64,000 nucleotides of DNA from Reticulitermes speratus (taxonomy: Eukaryota > Arthropoda > Insecta > Blattodea > Rhinotermitidae), in assembly GCA_021186555.1 (NCBI GenBank), contig JAJKFL010000014.1:38608698-38672697 (forward strand). The letters run 5' to 3'. A program made the translations under genes and the position numbers. Below the pieces are notes generated by a model, which was not told the DNA's origin, ran no database searches, and was given only the letters and a program-made list of their open reading frames with translations. Numbering within the stretch: the stretch's first letter is position 1; every line of letters begins with the position of its first letter. Shown piece by piece: positions 56,495-64,000 of this stretch.

Positions 56495-57963
56495 AGTTTG
56501 TAAACTTATGGACAGTTTGTAAACTTATGGACAGTTTGTAAACTTATGGACAGTTTGTAAACTTATGGACAGTTTGTAAACTTATGGACAGTTTGTAAAC
56601 TTATGGACAGTTTGTAAACTTATGGACAGTTTCTAAACTTATGGACAGTTTGTAAACGTATGGACAGTTTGTAAACGTATGGACAGTTTGTAAACTTATG
56701 GACAGTTTGTAAACTTATGGACAGTTTGTAAACTTATGGACAGTTTGTAAACGTATGGACAGTTTGTAAACGTATGGACAGTTGTAAACTTATGGACAGT
56801 TTGTAAACTTATGGACAGTTTGTAAACTTATGGACAGTTTGTAAACTTATGGACAGTTTGTAAACTTATGGACAGTTTGTAAACGTATGGACAGTTTGTA
56901 AACGTATGGACAGTTTGTAAACGTATGGACAGTTTGTAAACGTATGGACAGTTTGTAAACTTATGGACAGTTTGTAAACTTATGGACAGTTTGTAAACTT
57001 ATGGACAGTTTGTAAACTTATGGACAGTTTGTAAACTTATGGACAGTTTCTAAACTTATGGACAGTTTGTAAACGTATGGACAGTTTGTAAACTTATGGA
57101 CAGTTTGTAAACTTATGGACAGTTTGTAAACTTATGGACAGTTTGTAAACGTATGGACAGTTTGTAAACGTATGGACAGTTGTAAACTTATGGACAGTTT
57201 GTAAACTTATGGACAGTTTGTAAACTTATGGACAGTTTGTAAACTTATGGACAGTTTGTAAACTTATGGACAGTTTGTAAACTTATGGACAGTTTGTAAA
57301 CTTATGGACAGTTTGTAAACTTATGGACAGTTTGTAAACTTATGGACAGTTTCTAAACTTATGGACAGTTTGTAAACGTTATGGACAGTTTGTAAACGTA
57401 TGGACAGTTTGTAAACTTATGGACAGTTTGTAAACTTATGGACAGTTTGTAAACTTATGGACAGTTTGTAAACGTATGGACAGTTTGTAAACTTATGGAC
57501 AGTTTGTAAACTTATGGACAGTTTGTAAACTTATGGACAGTTTGTAAACTTATGGACAGTTTGTAAACGTATGGACAGTTTGTAAACGTATGGACAGTTT
57601 GTAAACGTATGGACAGTTTGTAAACGTATGGACAGTTGTAAACTTATGGACAGTTTGTAAACTTATGGACAGTTTGTAAACTTATGGACAGTTTGTAAAC
57701 TTATGGACAGTTTGTAAACTTATGGAAAGTTTGTAAACTTATGGAAAGTTTGTAAACTTATGGACAGTTTGTAAACTTATAGAGAGCTTGTAAACTTATG
57801 GACAGTTTGTAAACTTATGGACAGTTTGTAAACTTATGGACAGTTTGTAAACTTATGGACAGTTTGTAAACTTATGGACAGTTTGTAAACTTATGGAAAG
57901 TTTGTAAACTTATGGAAAGTTTGTAAACTTATGGACAGTTTGTAAACTTATGGACAGCTTGTA
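56495..57963. repeat. 19-bp minisatellite, about 77 copies
   Basis: Unit AGTTTGTAAACTTATGGAC. T/G at AACTTATG/AACGTATG is the main variant, in clusters; a few units lack one T. Flanked on both sides by continuing right-arm sequence of P10, whose left arm has a single related segment (complement AAAACTTATGTAC). Confidence 0.98.
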
Positions 57964-57980
57964 ATCCTGTTGTGATTCAT

Positions 57981-58676
57981 TGTAAGAATAAGGCGCGGAA
58001 TGAATAATATCAAATTCTTATTCGGAAGTTTTCCGGTTCAGTCTCAACTATACTTACTGAAGTTTTCTGTGGTTTTTCTCAGTACCTCAAGGCAAATTTC
58101 CAATCTTACCTCGCACCAAGTCACGATGCATTTCTTTCATATCCTTTCCTAATCAATTATTAACTAATAATCTTACCACTCGACGTTGTTATCTGAGTTG
58201 CTGAAAGCCCGTTACTTTAACCATAAATACATTCATATACAGCAGAACCTGATAAGGTAGTAATGTTACGGGAGAGTCAGACAAATGTACTGATGATGAC
58301 GTGTGCTGTGTCATGGCAGCGCCTTATAATTTGGACTAAACCCTAAAAATCAACAGATATTTAAGTACATTGTTTTAAGTTTTCATGACAATTTTTTTTT
58401 CTGAATATCGTTAATTGGCCAAAGCTTTGCACAGAGTAGGAAGTTATGTTGTACTTGTTCCTACAAACATTTATTTTAGGTCAGTTTATTTCATTACACA
58501 ATTATATTTTTCTTTAACTTTATGTATTTGTCTCTTATTCTAATAATGTGAAATTATCAATCAAAATTAAACCACCTCAGTACACATTCGTGTATGGGAA
58601 AAAAAAACACACTGTATATAGGCTAGTCGTAGAAACTTTGATCAAACTTCGTCTTCATTAAAATAGTCAATATATT
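57981..58676. other. No recognisable feature
   Basis: Nothing supported. Confidence 0.4.
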
Positions 58677-58689
58677 TTAATGAGGAATT

Positions 58690-58961
58690 TTTTTTTTGTG
58701 ATGAAGGGCCCCGCAGCAGATGCTAAGGACCCACCGCAGCCTTGAGGCTTATTGTGCAAATCTGTGATGAAGATGATTAGTTTTTTCGTGTTATGTAGCA
58801 CAAGTGGAATGAAATTGACAGGGGAAAACCAAAGTACTCGGGAAGAAACCTGTCTCAGTGCCACTCTGTCCACCACAAATCCCACATGGACTGATCAGGG
58901 ATTGAACCCGGTCCTCCGCTGTGAGAGGCAAGCGACTAACCGCCTGAGCCGTGGCTTGGTC
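58690..58961 (-). mobile_element. SINE family B copy B4
   Basis: Full-length minus copy with a perfect 13-bp target duplication TTAATGAGGAATT (58677-58689 and 58962-58974). Confidence 0.95.
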
Positions 58962-58974
58962 TTAATGAGGAATT

Positions 58975-59481
58975 ACTAAAGTTTACATAGACACTTTATG
59001 ATTATAATATTGTAGGCTAAAAATGCTGTAATTCAATAATCTACTAGTTGTTTTGTGCAGAATTTTATCCTATGTTAACCAGTAGTATGCTCTTCAAAAT
59101 GAGTTTATCTGTAGTATAAATAGATATTAATTAAACGGACTTCCGTACTAATGGGAAAGTGCGTGTTGTGTTTATTATTTGTTTGGTTCAGATTATGCCA
59201 CTGGCGGGCTTTTGTGATCATTTCACTGAGCTTTGTGTTCAATAAAAAAGAGATTATTTCCTGGCTAATTGAGCGGATGTTAGCTTCTCTAGACGGACTC
59301 CTGTCCCTGAAGCCACTTACCCTGTACGTGGAATATTGCCGTCAGATATCTTCAAGAATTAAGTTTGGACACAGAACTTATTGTCATTCCGTGGCTGTCT
59401 TGTGATGGAGAAGGCCATGTGTTTACACAAAAATTACGCTGAATTTGCGGGTGAGGAGAAGAGAAATTCCGTGCCAGTAAA
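58975..59481. other. No recognisable feature
   Basis: An 84-codon frame at 59151-59405 is hydrophobic at the start but resembles no known protein; ERMLASLDGLL is weakly LINE-like. Confidence 0.35.
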
Positions 59482-59489
59482 ATTTTAAC

Positions 59490-59752
59490 GCTGATCCCAG
59501 TGGCCGCGCGGTCTAAGGCGTGGGTCTACGGCCGCTCGGTTACTGGGATTGTGGGTTCGAATCCCGCCTAGGGCATGGATGTCTGTCTCTTGTCAGTGTT
59601 TTGTGTTGTCAGGTAGAGGTCTCTGCGACGGGCTGGTTCCTCGTCCAGAGGAGTCCCACCGAGTGTGGTGTGTCTAAAACTGTGTGATCGTGAAGCCTTG
59701 AGAAATGAGGCGGCCTAGGCTCCCAGGGGCTGTCGAGCCATTGGAAAAAAAA
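59490..59752 (+). mobile_element. SINE family A copy A8
   Basis: Full-length plus copy: head GTGGCCGCGCGGTCTAAGGC, B box GGTTCGAATCCC, poly-A tail. Short flanking repeats ATTTTAAC and ATATTTAAC. Confidence 0.9.
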
Positions 59753-59992
59753 ATATTTAACAGGCGAATGAGCCTGTACAGCGTGACGAGAACATAAGGA
59801 TCAGCATCCACCTATCATGCGGCTGGCCTTAAGTACCCGGAGCATCTAAAGATGTTCGAGAGAGAGGATTAGACTTACCCGGGTTTTATTGCCTTTTTAT
59901 TGTGTCTTAATGCTTCGGGTTGCTATGATAAAACCTACGCTCATCTACCTTTTATTAGCCTTCGGATCCTAAAGGTAGAAAAGAAGCTTACC

Positions 59993-60123
59993 AATGTTTT
60001 GGAGTCTAGTAGGAAGGGTTGGCTGATGAAGCAGTTATTGCTGCATTGGTTCAAATAATTACTTTGTTTGTTACATTGAACGGCATGTGGAGGTCAAGGA
60101 TCTATCATTAGAAGTATTCATTG
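59993..60123 (+). pseudogene. Tigger/pogo transposase relic, part 1 (before the P11 insertion)
   Basis: NVLESSRKGWLMKQLLLHWF, a one-base frameshift, then NYFVCYIERHVEVKDLSLEV-FI. This is the block before the second catalytic Asp in Tigger DDE transposases (KAW...F..WF...F.P.V...L). It continues beyond the P11 insertion at 60282. Confidence 0.7.
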
Positions 60124-60281
60124 CGTGATTTCAGACTTCCGCAGCGGTGTAGATGAGATCTGCCCTCTTCTGAAATATTACGCAGTGTTGAGTAGAAGTT
60201 CTGTACCGACAGGTTGTCCCGAAACGTCGGTACATAACTACTACTCAACGCTGCGTAATATCCCAAAAGAGCGCAGATTCC
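60124..60281. mobile_element. P11: short Penelope-like inverted-repeat element inside a Tigger relic
   Basis: Arms about 60156-60200 and 60236-60281 (TGCGTAATAT, CTACTCAACGCTGCG and complements) plus a left-only extension of about 32 bases, GTGATTTCAGACTTCCGCAG, nearly identical to that of P8. Target duplication AGAAGTATTCATTG (60110-60123) and AGAAGTCCTCATTG (60282-60295), which repeats the transposase codons EV(F/L)I on both sides. CCCGAAACGTCGGTAC is present on the plus strand. Confidence 0.65.
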
Positions 60282-60950
60282 AGAAGTCCTCATTGTTCTT
60301 GATAATGCCCCAGGAAACCCGCAGGAGCTTGATTCCTCCTATCCAAGTATCCAAACTGATTATCTGCCCAGAAACCCACCTCACTGCTGCAGCCGCCCGA
60401 TAAGGACATCATCACGATACAATAGGTGCTACACTCGTCGTACCTTGCCAAGTATGGTGGATGTAATTGAGGAGAGCTTGTTAGCTGTTAGCGAATGCTG
60501 GAAGTCGTACAGTATAGCTGAAAGGGGCTTTGGCCCGAACTAGTTAGTAACCTCCGGGGATTTTCCAACACTCAGGATGAAACAAGGAAGACCCTCGAGT
60601 TATCTCATAAAGTATCACAATTAGAATTCCTAGATTTTGAGGAGGCTGATATCCAAGAATTTCTCGACTCTCGTGTTGCTGAGGTAGATGAGAAGAACCT
60701 TGAACACCTGACAGCTCTGAGTGAACCAGAAGACAAAGAATATCTTCAAGCTGTTGTGGAGAGACCCCAGCTGACTACCAGTGTTCTGAAGAAAGGACTG
60801 CAGTTGGCGGTTGACTTATTTTGTCACTCATTAGAGGTCGACGATTTCATTGGTAGGTGCTTGAAATTTGTGCAGAAAACAAAAGCTATAATGGCACCAT
60901 ACGAGGATGTGTATCAGGACTTGCAGAAGGAGGAAAGTAACCGTAAATAA
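60282..60950 (+). pseudogene. Tigger/pogo transposase relic, part 2
   Basis: EVLIVLDNAPGNPQELD holds the second catalytic Asp (LLDNAPGH block; Asp codon 60301-60303). After a frameshift, TSLLQPPDKDIITIQ holds the third (LLQPMDQG block). Then YTRRTLPSMVDVIEESLLAV and SECWKSYSIAE, a frameshift, KGLWPELVSNLRGFSNTQDE, and a long helical tail ending QLTTSVLKKGLQLAVDLFCH ... APYEDVYQDLQKEESNRK and stop. The C-terminal 160 codons are free of stops. Three frameshifts and a TAG after DIITIQ make it non-functional. N-terminal CENP-B-type DNA-binding domain absent. Confidence 0.8.
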
Positions 60951-61446
60951 TATCCATATTCACTGAATCTTAAGTCTCGCCCGTCGTCATGCACTCTACG
61001 TTGTTCGATCACGGCCACAACTTTAGGAATGGAAAGGTGACATCATTCCAATAAAGGCCAATACAAATGTTTTTGTGTTAGTAAGTAATTTGTACGTTAT
61101 AATTTCTCGTGAGTTTGTTGGTTTCAATTTTTCTCTTAAGGCCTTAATTTCCCCCTTCGCGGTTATTCCGTTCGCGGGGTTTTTGAGGCCGTTAACTCCA
61201 ACGAATATGATAATTATAGGTATAAATTATTTTGGTTCTGACGAAAATTGTGATCGTCACTGATCCAGTTTTCAGGAAACTCACGTTCGATCAATATTTT
61301 ATAAGGAACGTCTATATTGAATGTCATGAAAATATGAGAATTGATTTAGTTACTGGTATAACGTCACAAACAGACGGATGGACATGGTCTTCACACAAGG
61401 CGTACTTTTTCACTTCGTTAAAGAAAGCTTAGGAGTGGTGTGGAGG
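60951..61446. other. No recognisable feature
   Basis: Follows the Tigger stop codon. Open frames here carry no family motif. Confidence 0.4.
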
Positions 61447-61892
61447 TGAGGTCTGCACTTGTCCATCTAAGGACAGGTCTGCACTTGTCCATCTAAGGAC
61501 ATGTCTGCACTTGTCCATCTAAGGACAGGTCTGCACTTGTCCATCTAAGGACAGGTCTGCACTTGTCCATCTAAGGACAGGTCTGCACTTGTCCATCTAA
61601 GGACATGTCTGCACTTGTCCATCTAAGGACAGGTCTGCACTTGTCCATCTAAGGACAGGTCTGCACTTGTCCATCTAAGGACATGTCTGCACTTGTCCAT
61701 CTAAGGACAGGTCTGCACTTGTCCATCTAAGGACAGGTCTGCACTTGTCTATCTAAGGACAGGTCTGCACTTGTCCATCTAAGGACAGGTCTGCACTTGT
61801 CCATCTAAGGACAGGTCTGCACTTGTCCATCTAAGGACAGGTCTGCACGTGTCCATCTAAGGACAGGTCTGCACGTGTCCATCTAAGGACAG
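61447..61892. repeat. 26-bp minisatellite, 17 copies
   Basis: Unit ACAGGTCTGCACTTGTCCAT then CTAAGG; nearly identical copies (ACAGG/ACATG the main variant). Confidence 0.98.
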
Positions 61893-61934
61893 GTTCCAAT
61901 AATGGGCTTCATTGTAGCCGACAACTCATTTTAG

Positions 61935-62445
61935 GCTCGTTCGCAAAATTTCTAAAAATTAATATTAGCTTCGTCATGTCTGTCTGTCCGTCCGTCCGTA
62001 TGGAACAACTAGGCTCCCACTGGACGGATTTTCATGAAATTTGGTGTTTGAGTATTTTTCGAAAATCTGTCAAGAAAATTCAAGGTTCATTAAAAACATA
62101 ACCGGTACTTTATATAAGGACATATGTACATTTCTTAATACCTCGCTTAATTCTTCTTAGAATAAGAACTTTTCAGACAAAGTTGTAGAGAAAAATGAAA
62201 CACATGTTTTATGTTCTATATATTTTTTCCGAAAATCGTGCCGTTTATGGGATAATGTGGAAAAATATTGTATATCCAGACAGGCCACAAATGGCAATAA
62301 GATAAGGCGTATGCGCTTTGCATGCCGGGTAACTAAGGAAAGATTACGGACACACACTCAAAGTATATAATACTTAATGCTTTTCTACGCCAAAAATTGT
62401 TATGCGAACGCGCTCAAATATTACGCTTATACTTACATTTCCTGT
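61935..62445 (+). repeat. Dispersed repeat R, copy 2
   Basis: Aligned by eye with 23310-23830 along its length, roughly 75-80% identical. Contains TCTGTCTGTCCGTCCGTCCG then TGGAACAACTAGGCTCCCAC. Further words such as CCGAAAATCGTGCCGTTTAT are shared exactly. Non-coding. Confidence 0.8.
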
Positions 62446-63310
62446 CTTGTTGGAGTCCTTACATGTAGCGAGGCATTAGAAGACCCTCCATATATATCTG
62501 CAGCCTTTGAAAAAGGGCCCAGCCCTATGACGTCAGCTAATTAGTTACAGCTTTTTCGCCTCTGTATAAACCTGGTTTCCATGGTAACTTTGATATAACT
62601 TCCATTTTAAAAACGCCACAAACAATCTTCGTTGTGAAGACAACTCAGGAGAAATCGTAGTTCTTGAATGTGTCAAACATCGGAGCTATTGAGAGTGAAA
62701 GTGGGTAATGCTGCTGAACGAGCTTTCTCGTTCGTAACATGGGAAAGCAGATTTCTGTCTCCCTAACATGTCAGTGCAAACGAGGATGTTTGCGTAGTCA
62801 GGCATGACACAGAGATGACCTTTAGCCTTATCATCAAGCGCTGCTGCATCAGAAAAGCGGTTTTGGACACTGCTGTGTTCCGTCTATTAACAACCTGCTA
62901 GGTAGGCACAGTTTTACGTGTCTTGTCGAACTGCAGAGGACGAGATACAACGGCCAGAACCACAATAAATTATTTGGACAAACTGCAGGTTAAAGCTCGT
63001 GTATTGGAACAGGATTTCGAGTTGGACTGAATAGATGTTGAGGTATTTGAACAGCTGTTTCAAATTTTAAAAGCCTGCGTAACTTCTGGTACAAAGATAA
63101 TGAGTTATGAGAATTAATTGAGAAATAGGCGTTTGGGTTTTAAGGAATTTAAATGTATTTGGCAAAGAATTGTACAATGTTTAAGGCTATTTTGTAATGT
63201 AAAAGTCACAAATATTCGGAAATGGGTGTAATCGACAATGATCTGTAGTTCGATGACCGTAGAGACTTTCTAGAATTTTGATCGTCACTGGAGAATCATT
63301 ACCATTATCA
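62446..63310. other. No recognisable feature
   Basis: Nothing supported. Confidence 0.4.
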
Positions 63311-64000
63311 TCATGAACTGTGAAGGGTTAGACGTAGTGTCTTTTCCTTAACCCTCAAGGTGAAGTTGGTCCTTCCAACTTTTTTCGGGCAACCTACGTT
63401 TCCCCTCCGTTTTGGCTTATACTTCACTGCTTGTTTCGGCGTCCTATTTGTTTCCACTCTCTCCACGTGTCGTAGCCACTTTCGTTGATATTGTTGTATT
63501 TCCAGTACACTGTTCTGCACTCCAATTTTCTCCCTAACGGATTGGTTTCTTTCCCTATCTAACTTAGTAATTCACAGTAAAGGTCTTAAAAATTTCATTT
63601 GTGCTGCTTCCAGTGTTTTTCATCTCTTTTCTTCAGCACCCAGGCTTCACTACCAAAAGGCCGCTGTAGTTGTAATATTGTGGATTCTTAATTTTCTTCG
63701 TTTAGTCATCTGTTTTCCAAAATGTCTCCGCATAATTCCATTTATTTTGTTACATGTCTGTAACTTGTCTTCTAAATCGCTTTTGTAGTCCGGGTACCCT
63801 AAGTATTTAAAATCTGATACCTGTTCTATGCGGCTGTCATTTATGGAAATATTTACTCTTTGTATGCGGTTCCCATACATTGCCAATTATTTTGTTTAAG
63901 TGCTTGATATGACATTTTGTATTGTCTTGCTGTAAGGTTTAGGTGGTATGCCATAATTTGTAATTCATCTTCAGAAGTGACCATTTGGATTTCTTCATCT
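63311..64000 (-). pseudogene. Non-LTR retrotransposon ORF2 C-terminal region, continuing past the window
   Basis: Minus strand: GNRIQRVNISINDSRIEQVS, DFKYLGYPDYKSDLEDKL (E.V..F.YLG block), KINGIMRRHFGKQMTKRRKL, IHNITTTAAFW, GSEAWVLKKRDEKH (LLYGSE.W.L block), then after a frameshift QNSVLEIQQYQRKWLRHVER, VETNRTPKQAVKYKPKRRGN and VGCPKK. This is the end of a LINE reverse transcriptase and its C-terminal tail, another type common in insect genomes. At least two frameshifts. The reverse transcriptase core, if present, lies beyond the right edge. Confidence 0.85.

Larger units (their letters stand above)
55135..57980. mobile_element. P10: composite inverted-repeat element with bacterial insert and two minisatellites
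   Basis: Left arm: 55157-55250 then 55494-55560. Right arm: 55735-55797, 56441-56494 and 57943-57980. Matching pairs: GGATTATAAATTGTACATAA with TTATGGACAGCTTGTAATCC; CATGTTTCGGCGCCGAGGTG with CGCCTCGGCGCTGAAACTTG; ACAAAGGAGTGCAAG with CTTGTACTCCTTTGT; GAAGTGCAATGCCAAGTAG with CTGCTTGGCTTTGCACTTC. The pairing order shows that three blocks interrupt one ancestral pair of arms: an EF-G fragment (55251-55490) on the left, and 12-bp and 19-bp arrays on the right. Motif CTGAGGATGGC ... CGAAAC in both arms (CTGAAAC on the right). No target duplication identified. Confidence 0.7.

Noticed and set aside
56495..57963. Array of forkhead sites
   Set aside because: The unit has TGTAAACT, which differs from the forkhead core at the last base; not strong enough to claim.

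Overview
The window looks like intergenic or deep intronic DNA of a large, repeat-rich arthropod genome, most likely an insect. I infer cockroach or termite (Blattodea) because several decayed non-LTR retrotransposon tails resemble families I know as abundant there; this is a judgement from memory, not a search. It is AT-rich and non-operonic. Nothing in it looks like an exon of a host gene. Every coding-like stretch I recognise is a mobile-element relic, with one exception: a short piece of bacterial elongation factor G.

Layout. 0.8-1.1 kb is a mariner relic; 2.1-2.7 kb a 33-bp minisatellite; 3.5-3.9 kb a LINE tail. 4.1-6.7 kb is a long inverted-repeat element filled with a 55-bp satellite and broken by a SINE. 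7-8.3 kb holds two minisatellites and 9.1 kb a SINE. 9.75-11.9 kb holds three inverted-repeat elements, two of them nested, plus a SINE. 12.4 and 21.9 kb are two copies of one hAT-type MITE. 14-22 kb is mostly minisatellites plus a SINE and a mariner. 24.3 kb is a Tigger-type MITE. 26-28.3 kb holds minisatellites; 29.8-30.2 kb a Helitron/endonuclease relic; 31-35 kb a LINE tail, a SINE, a 44-bp array and a TA-flanked MITE. 35.1-36.2 and 40.1-40.4 kb are inverted-repeat elements, with a 40-bp array and a long decayed LINE between them. 41.0-41.6 kb is a deleted hAT element that keeps its dimerization domain. 43.1-44.2 kb is a 71-bp array, and 47.6-50.2 kb a 52-bp array of about 51 copies. 51-52.3 kb has two more inverted-repeat elements. 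53-55 kb holds SINEs and a LINE tail. 55.1-58 kb is a composite inverted-repeat element carrying the bacterial fragment and two minisatellites. 59.5-61 kb is a SINE and a Tigger transposase pseudogene split by an inverted-repeat element. 61.4-64 kb is a 26-bp array, a dispersed repeat and a LINE tail.

The most coherent system is the family of inverted-repeat elements (P1-P11 below). At least six share the same design. Two arms face each other. A single 31-34 base extension lies outside only one arm, often containing a word like ACCGTGCAT. The copy is flanked by target duplications of 9-16 bp. Both arms carry a motif CTGANGAT, a hairpin, then CGAAAC, then GTA or GTC, and the sequences on either side of this can pair. 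That is the plan of Penelope-like retroelements with a type-I hammerhead ribozyme in each terminal repeat, except for one constant extra U after the CUGANGA core. I therefore read them as non-autonomous Penelope-like copies. This is an inference, since no reverse transcriptase of that class is present.

About 15 kb (roughly 24%) of the window is in 18 unrelated tandem arrays. In the 55-58 kb element two of the arrays clearly grew inside the arms, so transposon arms seem to seed minisatellites here. SINE family A (8 copies), family B (4 copies) and family C (1 copy) give many clean target duplications, which makes the insertion history readable.
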